Of a stretch of DNA of 64,000 bases, positions 43,963 through 57,761 are shown one piece after another. The notes below the pieces were generated by a model. It was given only the letters and a program-made list of their open reading frames with translations, ran no database searches and was not told the DNA's origin. The position numbers were made by a program, and so were the translations under genes. Source of the DNA: Novosphingobium mangrovisedimenti (GTDB lineage: Bacteria > Pseudomonadota > Alphaproteobacteria > Sphingomonadales > Sphingomonadaceae); assembly GCF_025153475.1 (NCBI RefSeq), contig NZ_JANZXA010000004.1, forward strand, positions 62,001 through 126,000. The letters run 5' to 3'. How positions within the stretch are numbered: position 1 is the stretch's first letter; the number at the start of each line of letters is the position of its first letter.

Positions 43963-45336
43963 ATGGGCGGATTTGGGTTGTTTAGGCACTTTTCGCCCAA
44001 GTTCGCTTTTTGGTGGATTGTCATCCCAAATATTGGTGCAATTGCAATGTGGCCAATAGGTGGGCCATCCATGGCTGTTCCAATTGCTATTTGCGGTACA
44101 ATAGCTCTGCTCATGTGCCAGTTCGACAATCGGACGGCCAGAAGGATTGGTATAGTTACATGTTTTGCGCTCAGCGTGATGATGTATGTCGCCGTGTCCT
44201 TCAACCTTGAGCCCCTCAAGGTCGTATCGTCGATGCAGTACGTAACGGACATCGATATTTCCCGTTCGCCTGAATATGTCATGGCTTGCGTTATCATCCT
44301 GACGGCCTTGTTCCTGGCTTTGCGTTACGCGCCGAACACGCCGAAGCTTTTGACCAGAGAACAACGCATCATGGCTGTCGTGGCGATCGTCCTGCTTATC
44401 GACGTGGACTGGGTCGTTACGGCGGGTGCGCGTGGGACATACAAGATGAGCGCACCCGCTGGCACGCCTATCGACTCTGCCGTCCTTCAAAATCATATCG
44501 CGCCAAAATCGACGTCGGCCCGAAACCTGATCGTAATCCTGGTGGAATCGCTTGGCGTTCCAAACAATGCGCACGATCGTGCGCTGTTCGATCGGGCCTG
44601 GGGTAAGCGGCGCTGGGCTTCCAGGTACGAATATTCGAGCGGAACGAGCGCGTATTTTGGATCGACCACGAACGGCGAACTTCGCGAACTGTGCGGGGTG
44701 TGGGCGGATTACGACCGCTATGATTTCGACAAGGCCAACTGTCTTCCCAAGAAATTTCGCAATGCTGGTTTCCATACGACCGCCATTCACGCCTACCAGG
44801 GCGACTTCTTTGATCGTCAGACATGGTATCCCAAGCTTGGCTTCCAGGATCGTTTGTTCGAACCGCAGTTGCGGGCGCGCCGGATCGGCCGTTGTGGCGG
44901 TGTATTCGCAGGGGCATGCGATGCCGATATTCCCGCGTTGATCGGCAAGCGGTTGCGCAATTCGCCTTATCCGCGTAATTTCGTTTACTGGGTCACGCTC
45001 AACACGCATCTGCCCGTCGGAGCAGACGAGGGGCTGCGTACGGAGCATTGCCAGTTGTCCGATGCGGAATGGAACGAAGCCTTCCCGATGCTTTGCCGGG
45101 AATACATGCTTCAGCAACGCCTGGCCGATGCCCTCGAAAGGGAGATCATGCGGGCCGACTTTCCGGAAGCGGACATCCTGATCGTGGGCGATCACATGCC
45201 GCCATTCTTCCCGCGGGCAATGCGCGAACGGTTCGATACCGAGAATGTCCCCTGGATCATGCTGCGCAGCCGCGCGGCCATGCGGCGTTCCGGATCGACA
45301 GGAGCGGACCCGGCAGCTGATTTAGCTGCGGGATAA
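43963..45336 (+). CDS. Sulfatase / phosphoethanolamine-transferase-like membrane enzyme
   Basis: 457 aa from the ATG at 43963, with GAGG 6 bp upstream; codons are open back to 43753. Four predicted TM helices (roughly residues 12-45, 55-72, 90-108, 120-140), then an alkaline-phosphatase-superfamily domain: LIVILVESLGVP (metal Glu), SAYFGSTTNGELRELCG (nucleophile Thr), VTLNTHLPVG and ILIVGDHMPPFF (metal Asp-His). Same layout as LtaS, MdoB and EptA, which transfer phosphoglycerol or phosphoethanolamine to envelope glycans. The first 100 codons are AT-rich compared with the rest. Acceptor unknown. Confidence 0.78.
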   Translation: MGGFGLFRHFSPKFAFWWIVIPNIGAIAMWPIGGPSMAVPIAICGTIALLMCQFDNRTARRIGIVTCFALSVMMYVAVSFNLEPLKVVSSMQYVTDIDISRSPEYVMACVIILTALFLALRYAPNTPKLLTREQRIMAVVAIVLLIDVDWVVTAGARGTYKMSAPAGTPIDSAVLQNHIAPKSTSARNLIVILVESLGVPNNAHDRALFDRAWGKRRWASRYEYSSGTSAYFGSTTNGELRELCGVWADYDRYDFDKANCLPKKFRNAGFHTTAIHAYQGDFFDRQTWYPKLGFQDRLFEPQLRARRIGRCGGVFAGACDADIPALIGKRLRNSPYPRNFVYWVTLNTHLPVGADEGLRTEHCQLSDAEWNEAFPMLCREYMLQQRLADALEREIMRADFPEADILIVGDHMPPFFPRAMRERFDTENVPWIMLRSRAAMRRSGSTGADPAADLAAG

Positions 45337-45375
45337 ATCGAACAGAGATTTCTGCTTGTTCGCGATGCTCAAAGA

Positions 45376-45407
45376 AAAAGGCCGCGCGTAAAACGCGCGG
45401 CCTTTTC
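45376..45407. terminator. Strong bidirectional terminator
   Basis: AAAAGGCCGCGCGT and ACGCGCGGCCTTTT are perfect inverted arms around AAA, with A and T tracts on both sides, serving the envelope enzyme gene (plus) and the ATP synthase operon (minus). Confidence 0.9.
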
Positions 45408-45438
45408 AATTTCGGCAAATGAAATCGGAAAAAGCCGA

Positions 45439-45696
45439 TCAGCCTTCGACGTGCTCCGCGAGCACGGTGAGGCCGGCATCGCCCACTTCCGCGAAACCAC
45501 CGGTGATGGTGATTTCCTCAGGAGCGCCATTCTCGGTCTTGTAGATCTTCAGCGCGCCGTCGGCGATCGTCGACATGAAGGGCGCGTGGCCGGCGAGCAC
45601 GCCGAACTCGCCTTCCGTACCGGGGACGACCACCATGTGGACATCCTCGGACCGAACGAGCTTCGCCGGCGTGACGAGTTCGAAGTGCAGAGCCAT
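45439..45696 (-). CDS. atpC: ATP synthase F1 epsilon subunit
   Basis: 85 aa. [42 protein letters not shown] is the epsilon beta-sandwich; the C-terminal helical hairpin of the ~135-aa E. coli form is absent, as in most alphaproteobacteria. Couples the rotor to F1. Last gene of atpH-atpA-atpG-atpD-atpC, 3 bp after atpD, with a terminator 32 bp on. Confidence 0.93.
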   Translation of the reverse strand: MALHFELVTPAKLVRSEDVHMVVVPGTEGEFGVLAGHAPFMSTIADGALKIYKTENGAPEEITITGGFAEVGDAGLTVLAEHVEG

Positions 45697-45699
45697 TGC

Positions 45700-47181
<1,482 letters not shown>

Positions 47182-47216
47182 TTAGAGCGCTTCCGCGCCC
47201 GCGGTTTCAGATGTTG

Positions 47217-48095
47217 CTACAGCGCTTCCGCGCCAGCAATAATTTCGACGAGTTCGGTGGTGATCGCGGCCTGACGGCTGCGGTTGTACTGGATGGTGAG
47301 CTTGTTGATCAGGTCACCCGCGTTGCGCGTCGCGTTGTCCATGGCGGTCATCGACGCACCTTGTTCGGACGCGGCGTTCTCCAGCAGCGCGCCGAAGATC
47401 TGGGTCTTCAGGTAGCGCGGCAGCAGTGCTGCGAGGATCTCTTCCTCTTCCGGCTCGTATTCGGTGACCGCTTCGGAATCGGCGGCGACACCGCCGGTCG
47501 GGGCGGGAACCGGGATGATCTGCTGGCAGGTCGGTTCCTGCACCAGCGCCGAACGGAACTTCGAGTAGAACAGGTGCGCAATGTCGAACTTGCCGTCCTC
47601 GTACATGGCGACGAGTTCGTCGGCGATCTTCTCGGCTTCGTTGAAGCCGGGATCACGCACGTCGGACGTGTCGAACATGTGGGCGATCTGCTTGGGGTAT
47701 TCGCGCTTGATCACCGCGCGGCCCTTGCGGCCGACGAGGTAGAACAGCACGGTCTTGCCCTGCGCTTCCAGCTCCTTCGCCTTGAGGCGTGCGGCCTTGA
47801 CGATGTTGGAGTTGAACGCGCCGCACAGACCCTTGTCCGAGTTGGCGACGACCAGCAGGTGAACCTGATCGCTGCCGGTTCCGGCGAGCAGCTTGGGGCT
47901 GTTCTCGGAAACGGTGATCTTGCTGGCCAGCGAGCCCATCACCTCGGCGAGACGCGCGGCGTAGGGACGCGCCGATTCGGCGGCGGCCTGCGCCTTGCGC
48001 AGCTTGGCCGCGGCGACCATCTGCTTGGCCTTGGTGATCTTCTGGGTCGATTTGACCGAGTTGATGCGGCCTTTGAGTTCCTTGAGCGATGCCAC
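47217..48095 (-). CDS. atpG: ATP synthase F1 gamma subunit
   Basis: 292 aa. Rotor shaft: [33 protein letters not shown] at the N-terminus and a C-terminal helix ending [20 protein letters not shown], the two coiled-coil halves. A short insertion around [14 protein letters not shown] lies in the central Rossmann-like domain. Between atpA and atpD, as usual. Confidence 0.97.
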   Translation of the reverse strand: MASLKELKGRINSVKSTQKITKAKQMVAAAKLRKAQAAAESARPYAARLAEVMGSLASKITVSENSPKLLAGTGSDQVHLLVVANSDKGLCGAFNSNIVKAARLKAKELEAQGKTVLFYLVGRKGRAVIKREYPKQIAHMFDTSDVRDPGFNEAEKIADELVAMYEDGKFDIAHLFYSKFRSALVQEPTCQQIIPVPAPTGGVAADSEAVTEYEPEEEEILAALLPRYLKTQIFGALLENAASEQGASMTAMDNATRNAGDLINKLTIQYNRSRQAAITTELVEIIAGAEAL

Positions 48096-48156
48096 TCGTT
48101 TCTCTCCGTTTCACCGCCCCGGCCATGGGGCCGGAACGGTGGGGATCAGGTCAGTC

Positions 48157-50255
<2,099 letters not shown>

Positions 50256-50483
50256 GCGTGTCCTATCCTTACATCGGGTGGGCTGAGGCACTATGGGGCG
50301 CAACACAACAGCGTGCCCCCCGGCCCGCAGACGGGGCGCGCATAGCGACGATATTGTTGCGATGCAAGGCAGTGCTTGACGCCTTCCGACAAAGGTCGCG
50401 TGTGCGGTTTGAAAGCAACAGCCGGGATGCGGGCTTTACCGGGAAGCGTAATACCTTCGGACAGCACCGAAAAGGAACTGTCC

Positions 50484-50969
50484 GTGACCTATAGAATCGC
50501 CGGCCTGCCGCGTGAGGCCTTCGAACATTATTTTGCCCTGAATTCTCGGGAGCTGGAGGGTGCAGGCGCCAGGCGCGTGATCGCGGATGCCGACCGCGGC
50601 TTTCCGTGCCGGGTCAGTCTGGAGGATGCGCGGCAGGGAGAGAGCCTGATCCTGCTCAATTTCACCAGCCACGATGTCCCCAATCCCTTCCGTACCGCGT
50701 ATGCGATATATGTCCGCGAGCAGGCGGTGCAGCCCCGGCCGTGGATAGATAGGTTGCCGCCGGTCCTTGCCGGGCGTTCGCTTTCCTTGCGTGGCTTCGA
50801 TGTGCAGGGAATGTTGATCGACGCACGGCTGACGGCGCCGGGCGAAGCGGAAGAGGGCATTTTCGACCTCTTCGGCAATGCCCGGATTTCTTGCATTCAC
50901 GCGCACAATGCCGCCTATGGCTGTTTCGCCGCGCGGATCGAGCGCGATGGAGACGGGATGTGGAACTGA
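50484..50969 (+). CDS. DUF1203 family protein
   Basis: 161 aa from a GTG at 50484 (VTYRIAGLPREAFEHYF), with AAGGAA upstream. DUF1203 core: CRVSLEDARQGESLILLNFTSHDVPNPFRTAYAIYVRE, with RGFDVQGMLIDARL later and HAHNAAYGCFAARIER at the C-terminus. Function unknown. The stop overlaps the ada ATG (TGATG), so the two are translationally coupled, which may hint at a role in the alkylation response. Confidence 0.8.
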   Translation: MTYRIAGLPREAFEHYFALNSRELEGAGARRVIADADRGFPCRVSLEDARQGESLILLNFTSHDVPNPFRTAYAIYVREQAVQPRPWIDRLPPVLAGRSLSLRGFDVQGMLIDARLTAPGEAEEGIFDLFGNARISCIHAHNAAYGCFAARIERDGDGMWN

Positions 50970-52009
50970 TGTACGAGTCAGTCGACGACGAGCGGGCCTG
51001 GCAGGCTGTGCTCGCGCGCGACCGTGCCTTCGACGGGCGTTTCGTCACCGGCGTGCTCACCACGGGGATCTACTGCCGGCCGTCCTGTTCGGCGCGCCAT
51101 CCGCGACGCGAGAACGTGCGATTCTTCGAAGCGCCGGAAGCGGCGGAGGCAGAGGGCCTGCGTCCATGTATGCGCTGCCGGCCCAACGAGGCGGCCCGGG
51201 ACGAGGAAGCGGTGTCGCGGGCGCTCGAATTGTTGGCCGACGCGGAGGAAATGCCGCCGCTGGCGCAGCTGGCCGGGCAAGTGGGCTACAGCCCGACGCA
51301 TTTCCAGCGTGTGTTCAAGCGGGCCGTGGGGCTGTCGCCGGCCCAATATGCCCGGGCACGCCGGGTCGCGCGAGCGGGCGATGCGCTGAGTGCGGGGGCG
51401 AGCGTGACAGAGGCCATCTACGAGGCCGGCTTCGGCGCGTCCTCGCGATTCTACGAGGCAAGCGAAGGGAGAATGGGCATGGCGCCTTCTGCGTGGCGCG
51501 ATGGCGGTCGCGGCGTGACGATCCACTGGGCAGTGGTGCCGACCACGCTCGGCCAGATGCTGGTGGCGGCGACCGACAAGGGCGTTTGCCGCCTGTCCTT
51601 CGCGGAAGGGCGTGACGAACTGGCCGGGCGTTTCCCGCATGCCGAGCTTGTCGAGGACGGCGGGGCATTCGCTGCGCTTCTTGAGCAGGTCGTCTCCGCG
51701 GTCGAACAGCCTGGTGACAGCCGGGCGATCCCGCTCGACGTCCAGGGCACGGCCTTTCAGGAAGCAGTCTGGCGCGAACTCCAGCGAATCCCGCCGGGAG
51801 AGACGCGCACCTACGCGCAGATCGCCGCCGCCATCGGCAGGCCCGGCGCCGTGCGGGCGGCAGGATCGGCCAACGGCGCCAACAATGTCGCGGTGCTGAT
51901 TCCGTGCCATCGGGTGATCCGGTCGGACGGGTCGGTCGGCGGTTATGCCTATGGCGAGGCGATCAAGCGCGAACTGCTCCGGCGCGAAGAGGCTCAGACG
52001 AAAGAGTAG
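50969..52009 (+). CDS. ada: Bifunctional Ada transcriptional regulator / O6-alkylguanine-DNA methyltransferase
   Basis: 346 aa from the ATG at 50969. N-terminal zinc domain with Cys36, Cys40, Cys67 and Cys70 (GIYCRPSC, PCMRC); Cys36 is the methylphosphotriester acceptor. AraC-type helix-turn-helix follows (VGYSPTHFQRVFKRAVG), then the C-terminal methyltransferase with IPCHRV, acceptor Cys313. Repairs alkylated DNA and activates its own regulon. Upstream in-frame codons overlap the DUF1203 gene. The last 16 bp overlap the convergent priA. Confidence 0.94.
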   Translation: MYESVDDERAWQAVLARDRAFDGRFVTGVLTTGIYCRPSCSARHPRRENVRFFEAPEAAEAEGLRPCMRCRPNEAARDEEAVSRALELLADAEEMPPLAQLAGQVGYSPTHFQRVFKRAVGLSPAQYARARRVARAGDALSAGASVTEAIYEAGFGASSRFYEASEGRMGMAPSAWRDGGRGVTIHWAVVPTTLGQMLVAATDKGVCRLSFAEGRDELAGRFPHAELVEDGGAFAALLEQVVSAVEQPGDSRAIPLDVQGTAFQEAVWRELQRIPPGETRTYAQIAAAIGRPGAVRAAGSANGANNVAVLIPCHRVIRSDGSVGGYAYGEAIKRELLRREEAQTKE

Positions 52010-54159
52010 GGGTCGATGTCGATGTTCACGCGCACGCCGCGCGGGAACTCCAGCGGCTCCAGCCATTCGCGCAGCGTCTTCTGCAGTTCGGCCGAGCGCC
52101 GTGCGTTTATCAGCAGGCGGAAGCGGTGGCGGCCGCGCAGCAGCGCAAGCGGCGCCGGGGCAGGGCCGAGCACGAGCATGTCGGGAAGGTTGGGCGCGGT
52201 GCCGCCGATGGCCCGCGCGGCGGAGAGCGCCTCTGCCTGGTCTTCCGAACTGACGATGATCGCCGCCCAGCGCCCGAACGGCGGCGCGCCGGCATCGCGG
52301 CGGGATTCGGTTTCCGCCGCGTAGAAGGCGTCGCGGTCGCCATTGGCCAGAGCGGAGATGACGGCGGCTTCGGGATGGCGGGTCTGGATCAGCACTTCGC
52401 CCGGCTTCTCGCCGCGCCCGGCGCGCCCCGCGACCTGCGCGATCTGCTGATAGGTGCGTTCGGCCGCGCGCAGGTCGCCGCCTTCCAGCCCGAGATCGGC
52501 ATCGACCACGCCCACCAGCGTCAGTTCAGGAAAGTGATAGCCCTTGGTCACGAGCTGCGTGCCGATGATGACGTCGATCGCGCCGGCTTCGGCCTTGGCG
52601 ACGAATTCGCCGATGGCCTCCGGGTTGTTCATCGTGTCCGAGGTGACGAGCGCCGTGCGTGCTTCGGGCAGCACTTCGGCCACTTCGTCGGCGATGCGCT
52701 CGACGCCGGGGCCGCAGGCGACGAGGCAATCGGCGGTGCCGCATTCGGGGCAGGCATCGGGCACCGGCACTTCGTGGCCGCAGTGATGGCACGCCAACCG
52801 CCTGGAAAACCGGTGCTCCACCAGCCATGCGGTGCAGTTCGGGCACTGGAAGCGATAGCCGCAATGGCGGCACAGCGTCAGCGGGGCATAGCCGCGCCGG
52901 TTGAGGAACAGCAGCGATTGCTCGCCGCGTGCAAGGCGTTCCTTCATCTCCGCGACCAGCCGCGGGGCGAGCCAGTGGCCGCGTTCGGGCGGTTCCTTGC
53001 GCAAGTCGAGGATCTCGATGTCGGGCAGCATGGCGCCGCCGAAGCGGTCGGGCAGCTCGATCTTGCGATAGACGCCGGCCTCGGCGAGCTGCATCGATTC
53101 GAGCGCCGGGGTGGCGCTGGCGAGCACGACCGGAATGCGCTCGAACTTCGCGCGGATCACGGCCACGTCGCGCGCGTTGTAGCGCACCCCGTCGTCCTGC
53201 TTGAACGAGATTTCGTGCGCCTCGTCGACGACGATCAGGCCGAGGCGGGCGTAAGGCAGGAACAGCGCCGAGCGCGCGCCAACGACGACTTGCGCTTCGC
53301 CCTGGACAATCGCCCGCCAGGCGCGCCGCCGCTCGCTCGACTTGAGCGAGGAGTGCCACAGGATCGGCGGCACCCCGAAGCGCTGCTCGAAGCGGCGCAG
53401 GAAGTTCTCGGTCAGCGCGATCTCGGGCAGGAGGACGAGCACCTGCTTGCCCAGCCGCAGCGCTTCGGCGACGGCTTCGAAATAGCACTCGGTCTTGCCC
53501 GAGCCGGTTACGCCATCGAGCAGGAAGGGGGCGAAGGCATGCTCGCGCACGGCTGCCACGAAAGTATCTGCCGCTGCCTGTTGGGCCTCGCTGAGCTGCG
53601 GCACGGCGAAATCGGGCCGGGCAGGGGGATAGGGGCGGTCGAGATCGACCGTCACTGGCTCCAGCACGCCCGCGCCGACCATGCCGCGCAGCACGCCTTC
53701 TGAAACCGAGGCCAGCTCCGCCAGTTCGCGGATCGAGGCCTGTTCGCCCTGCAGCGCATCGAGCGCGGCGGCGCGCTGCGGCGTCATGCGCGTGGGCTCG
53801 ACGCCGGTCAGGCGGTATTCGGTGGTCGTGCCTCCACCGCGCAGCGCGGCCATGCTGCCCAGCGCCATGCGCGCGACCGAGGAAAGCGAGGCGCAGTAAT
53901 AGTCGGAGGTCCATTCGATCAGCCGCCGCAACTGCTCTGGCAGGGGTGGGACGGGGAGTACTTCGAGCAGCGGTCGCAGCTTCGATTCCGGCACGTCCTG
54001 CGCGTTCAGGCGTTCGGGTTCCCAGACAATGCCGAGCACCTGCCGCGGGCCCAGCGGAGCAATGACGACCGAACCGTATTCGATCGCCATTCCCTCGGGC
54101 ACGCGGTAGTCGAGAACGCCGAGCGCGGCATTGAAGACGAGGAGTCGGACGCGTTTCAT
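51994..54159 (-). CDS. priA: Primosomal protein N' (replication restart helicase)
   Basis: 721 aa. SF2 3'-to-5' helicase that reloads the replisome at stalled forks. N-terminal DNA-binding domain (VFNAALGVLDYRVPEG), Walker A GVTGSGKTECYFEA at about residue 215, DEAHEISFKQDD, and eight zinc-binding cysteines in CRHCGYRFQCPNC and CHHCGH...CPECG near residues 435-475. Later motifs IIGTQLVTKGYHFPELTLVGV and QIAQVAGRAGRG are complete. Confidence 0.95.
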   Translation of the reverse strand: MKRVRLLVFNAALGVLDYRVPEGMAIEYGSVVIAPLGPRQVLGIVWEPERLNAQDVPESKLRPLLEVLPVPPLPEQLRRLIEWTSDYYCASLSSVARMALGSMAALRGGGTTTEYRLTGVEPTRMTPQRAAALDALQGEQASIRELAELASVSEGVLRGMVGAGVLEPVTVDLDRPYPPARPDFAVPQLSEAQQAAADTFVAAVREHAFAPFLLDGVTGSGKTECYFEAVAEALRLGKQVLVLLPEIALTENFLRRFEQRFGVPPILWHSSLKSSERRRAWRAIVQGEAQVVVGARSALFLPYARLGLIVVDEAHEISFKQDDGVRYNARDVAVIRAKFERIPVVLASATPALESMQLAEAGVYRKIELPDRFGGAMLPDIEILDLRKEPPERGHWLAPRLVAEMKERLARGEQSLLFLNRRGYAPLTLCRHCGYRFQCPNCTAWLVEHRFSRRLACHHCGHEVPVPDACPECGTADCLVACGPGVERIADEVAEVLPEARTALVTSDTMNNPEAIGEFVAKAEAGAIDVIIGTQLVTKGYHFPELTLVGVVDADLGLEGGDLRAAERTYQQIAQVAGRAGRGEKPGEVLIQTRHPEAAVISALANGDRDAFYAAETESRRDAGAPPFGRWAAIIVSSEDQAEALSAARAIGGTAPNLPDMLVLGPAPAPLALLRGRHRFRLLINARRSAELQKTLREWLEPLEFPRGVRVNIDIDPYSFV

Positions 54160-54413
54160 CTGCGCTGCATATAGGCACTGCCCGGCGCTTGCGTGAAGGC
54201 GATGCGGGCGGCGAGCTGGGGATTGGCGGGTTTGGCCCGAGACGTGGCGCGGCGTTCATCGTTCAAAATGAAGCCAGCCGGTTGTTGCGCTTGCGGCACC
54301 GCAAGTTCGCTGCCTACAACCCAACCCCGAACAGGGTCGCTCCTCCGTAATTCTGCGCCAAGCCGTTTCGACGACGGACAGGCGGACTCTGCCCTCGGTT
54401 TGATGGAGTAAGC

Positions 54414-55043
54414 ATGATGAAGTTGAGGATCGCACGCGCAGGTCTGGCGTTGACGTTGTTGGCAATGGCCGGTGCTCCGGCATTTGCGGATGCATCTTCA
54501 GAGCCCGAAGCGAAGGCGGAATCGGCTTCGAAGCCATCATTTGTCGCGGCGGATTTCGACGTTCCGACACTGGTCGAGGCAGAGGGTTTCAAGATCGTGC
54601 CGCTCGGGCCCGATTTGGCCAGGATCGACTTCGATGCCTACATGTCGTCGATCGAGCACTTGCAGAAGACCTTCAGCCGCAGCCCCTCGTGGCCGCACGA
54701 GGGTATCTCGGATGCCGATGCCATGCTGGATATGCAGACCGAGCAGGCCCGGTTCAGCAAGCGCACGTCGTTTGCCTATGCGGTCCTCACGCCGGACGGC
54801 CTGCGTGAGCGTGGCTGCGTCTATGTCTATCCCAGTACCGTCGACGGTTACGATGCCGTGGTCAGGATGTGGGTGACCAAGGCCGAGTACGACGCGGGTT
54901 TCGAAGCCGCACTCTACAACTGGGTCACCGAATGGATCGAGGCCGATTGGCCGTTCGAAAACGTCGCCTATCCCGGACGTTCAGTAGATTGGCAGACCTG
55001 GGACGCTCTCGTTGCCCAGAACAAGGCGCGGGACGCCCAATAA
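54414..55043 (+). CDS. Secreted/periplasmic protein of unknown function
   Basis: 209 aa. Clear Sec signal: basic MMKLRIARAG, hydrophobic LALTLLAMAGAPAFA, cleavage at about residue 25, so the mature protein is exported. The mature part includes ERGCVYVYPSTVDGYDAVVRMWVTK and VTEWIEADWPFENVAYPGR, a mixed alpha/beta pattern resembling the GNAT fold without a recognisable acetyl-CoA loop. No family recognised. GGAG lies 5 bp before the ATG. Confidence 0.65.
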   Translation: MMKLRIARAGLALTLLAMAGAPAFADASSEPEAKAESASKPSFVAADFDVPTLVEAEGFKIVPLGPDLARIDFDAYMSSIEHLQKTFSRSPSWPHEGISDADAMLDMQTEQARFSKRTSFAYAVLTPDGLRERGCVYVYPSTVDGYDAVVRMWVTKAEYDAGFEAALYNWVTEWIEADWPFENVAYPGRSVDWQTWDALVAQNKARDAQ

Positions 55044-55172
55044 ACGACTGAAAGCCTGATTGCGGCTTGAGCCGCCATGGGGGGGCACGCGCCCCGCATT
55101 TGTCACGCGGCCTAGCCGCGCAGGGCGCGCTTGCCTATAGGGCTCCCAAGAATCGCCATTCAGGATCGCATC

Positions 55173-55823
55173 ATGAAGTTCTTCGCTGACACCGCTGAAA
55201 TCGCCGACATCAAGGAGCTGGCCGAGACCGGTCTGCTCGACGGCGTCACCACCAACCCCTCGCTGATTCACAAGTCCGGCCGTGACTTCATGGAAGTCAC
55301 CAAGGAAATTTGCGGCATCGTCGATGGCCCGGTCAGCGCCGAAGTCGTCGCGCTCGACCACGAAGGCATGATGCGCGAGGCCGAAGTGCTGCGCAAGATC
55401 GCCGACAACGTGTGCATCAAGGTGCCGCTGACGATCGAGGGTCTCAAGACCTGCAAGAAGCTGACCGGCGACGGCACCATGGTGAACGTCACCCTGTGCT
55501 TCTCGCCCAATCAGGCGCTGCTGGCGGCCAAGGCCGGCGCGACCTTCGTTTCGCCCTTCGTCGGCCGCCACGACGACAACGGCTTCGACGGCATGGACCT
55601 GATCCGCGACATTCGCCTGATCTACGACAACTATGCCTTCGAGACCGAGATCCTCGTCGCCTCTATCCGTCACGGCATGCACGTGCTCGAAGCCGCCCGG
55701 ATCGGTGCCGACGTGATGACCGCGCCGCCGGCCGTCATCAAGGGGCTGGTCAAGCACGTGCTGACGGACAAGGGCCTCGAAGGCTTCCTTGCCGACTGGG
55801 CCAAGACCGGGCAGAGCATTTGA
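55173..55823 (+). CDS. Transaldolase / fructose-6-phosphate aldolase family
   Basis: 216 aa from the ATG at 55173, with AGGA upstream. Short class I aldolase (TalC/Fsa type): [33 protein letters not shown] with the Schiff-base Lys, [29 protein letters not shown], and [14 protein letters not shown]. Most single-domain bacterial members of about 215 residues are transaldolases of the pentose phosphate pathway, some are Fsa aldolases; the motifs do not settle it. Confidence 0.93.
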   Translation: MKFFADTAEIADIKELAETGLLDGVTTNPSLIHKSGRDFMEVTKEICGIVDGPVSAEVVALDHEGMMREAEVLRKIADNVCIKVPLTIEGLKTCKKLTGDGTMVNVTLCFSPNQALLAAKAGATFVSPFVGRHDDNGFDGMDLIRDIRLIYDNYAFETEILVASIRHGMHVLEAARIGADVMTAPPAVIKGLVKHVLTDKGLEGFLADWAKTGQSI

Positions 55824-55912
55824 ACGAAACCGCGCTGACGACGGTGCCGCGTCCCGTGAAGGGGTGCGGCGCGCTTGTCGAAGCGCACTTGCAGGCGCTA
55901 GCCTAGGCCGAC

Positions 55913-57733
55913 ATGTCCGACGAATCTCCAGCAGACCGCTTCAAGTCCGTTCTCGCAGGCGCCAGCCGCGCCATTGCCCACGAGAAGGAGATTGAAGTCA
56001 ACTGGACGGCCGACGCCCCCAGCGCGTCGGGCGGCACGTTCCGCGTGCCCATGCCGGGCCGCAGCCTGCCGCGCGGGGCCGCGATGCAGGCGCGCGGATA
56101 TGCGGATAGCTTCGCGCTGCGCCTGCGCCACCACGACGATGCCCTGCACATGCGACAGGCTCCTTCGGAACCGTCGGCGCGGGCCTGCTACGACGCCGTC
56201 GAGACCGTGCGCTACGAAGCGCTGGGCGCGAATGCCTATCCGGGCATGCGCGAGAACCTCGATGCGGCGACGATGGCGCGCATGGGATCGGACCCGATCG
56301 TCCGCGCCGAGACGCCCGATGCCGTGCCCGTCCAGTCCGCGCTGGCGCTGTTGCTGCGCGAGAAGCTGACCGGCCAGCCGATCCCCGAGACGGCGCGCGC
56401 CGGTGTCGACATGGTCCGCTTGTGGATCGAGGACAAGGCGGCAGCCGATTTCGAGGCGCTGGCGCATTCGATCGAGGACCAGAAGGCCTTCCAGACGCTG
56501 TCGCTGGACATGCTCCAGCACCTCGAACTCACGCGTCCCGAGGACGTGCAGCAGCAGCCGGACGAATCCGACGACATGGACGGCGACGAGGAGACCGAGG
56601 AAGAGCAGGAAGGCGACGAGTCCGGGCAGGAACAGCAGCCCACGGAAATGGCCGCCGAACCCACGCAGGGCGAGGAACAGGGCGACAACGAGGCCGAGGG
56701 CGAAGCCTCCGACGACATGGAGGAAGGTCAGGAAGGCGACGAGGGCGAAGAGGGCATGATGCCGGTGCGCCCGAACCGTCCCTGGACCGATATTCCGGAC
56801 AGTTTCGACTACCAGATCTTCACCGAGGCGTTCGACGAGGTCGTCGGTGCGTCCGAGCTGTGCGACGAGGAAGAGCTGACGCGGCTGCGCGCCTACCTCG
56901 ATGCCCAGCTCAAGGGGTTGCAGGGCGTGGTCACGCGGCTGGCCAACCGCCTGCAGCGCCGGCTGATGGCGCAGCAGAACCGCTCCTGGGACTTCGATCA
57001 GGAAGAAGGCCTGCTCGATGCCGCGCGGCTCGCGCGTGTGGTCGTCTCGCCAGGGCAGTCGCTGTCCTACAAGGTGGAGCGCGACGTCGAGTTCAAGGAC
57101 ACCGTGGTGACCTTGCTGCTCGATAATTCCGGCTCGATGCGCGGGCGCCCGATCTCGATCGCGGCGATCAGCGCGGACGTGCTGGCCCGCACGCTCGAAC
57201 GCTGCGGCGTCAAGGTCGAGATCCTCGGCTTCACGACGCGCGCCTGGAAGGGCGGCATGAGCCGCGAGGCCTGGCTTTCCAGCGGGAAGCCCCAGAATCC
57301 CGGCCGCCTCAACGACTTGCGTCACATCGTCTACAAGCAGGCCGACGAGCCCTGGCGCCGCGCGCGCAAGAACCTCGGTCTGATGATGCGCGAGGGGCTG
57401 CTCAAGGAAAACATCGACGGCGAGGCGCTGATGTGGGCGCATAGCCGCCTGCTGGCACGGCCGGAAGACCGGCGCATCCTGATGGTCATTTCGGACGGCG
57501 CGCCGGTCGACGATTCGACGCTATCGGTTAATTCGGCCGGGTATCTCGAAGCGCACTTGCGCAAGGTGATCCAATGGATCGAGGCCAAGAGCCCCGTGCA
57601 GCTCGTTGCCATCGGTATCGGCCACGACGTGACGCGCTATTACCGCCGTGCCGTGACGATCATGGATGCCGAGCAACTCGGCGGTACGATGATCGAGCAA
57701 CTGGCAGGACTCTTCGAGGAAGAGCCGAAATGA
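55913..57733 (+). CDS. cobT: CobT-type cobaltochelatase subunit
   Basis: 606 aa. N-terminal helical region, a long Asp/Glu-rich low-complexity stretch (about residues 215-285, with the pattern [10 protein letters not shown]), then a vWA domain with MIDAS motif [12 protein letters not shown] at about residues 403-414 and [11 protein letters not shown]. CobT partners CobS in the ATP-dependent CobNST chelatase that inserts cobalt into hydrogenobyrinic acid diamide. No cobS or cobN is adjacent in the window, so the partner is elsewhere or this is a CobT-like chaperone. Follows the transaldolase gene by 89 bp. Confidence 0.9.
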   Translation: MSDESPADRFKSVLAGASRAIAHEKEIEVNWTADAPSASGGTFRVPMPGRSLPRGAAMQARGYADSFALRLRHHDDALHMRQAPSEPSARACYDAVETVRYEALGANAYPGMRENLDAATMARMGSDPIVRAETPDAVPVQSALALLLREKLTGQPIPETARAGVDMVRLWIEDKAAADFEALAHSIEDQKAFQTLSLDMLQHLELTRPEDVQQQPDESDDMDGDEETEEEQEGDESGQEQQPTEMAAEPTQGEEQGDNEAEGEASDDMEEGQEGDEGEEGMMPVRPNRPWTDIPDSFDYQIFTEAFDEVVGASELCDEEELTRLRAYLDAQLKGLQGVVTRLANRLQRRLMAQQNRSWDFDQEEGLLDAARLARVVVSPGQSLSYKVERDVEFKDTVVTLLLDNSGSMRGRPISIAAISADVLARTLERCGVKVEILGFTTRAWKGGMSREAWLSSGKPQNPGRLNDLRHIVYKQADEPWRRARKNLGLMMREGLLKENIDGEALMWAHSRLLARPEDRRILMVISDGAPVDDSTLSVNSAGYLEAHLRKVIQWIEAKSPVQLVAIGIGHDVTRYYRRAVTIMDAEQLGGTMIEQLAGLFEEEPK

Positions 57734-57761
57734 CCCCGGCTCCGGGCCCGGTTGGAGAGGC

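Noticed and set aside
55062..55075. GCGGCT-TG-AGCCGC hairpin before the transaldolase gene
   Set aside because: Six-bp stem with a two-base loop and no T tract; not convincing as a terminator.
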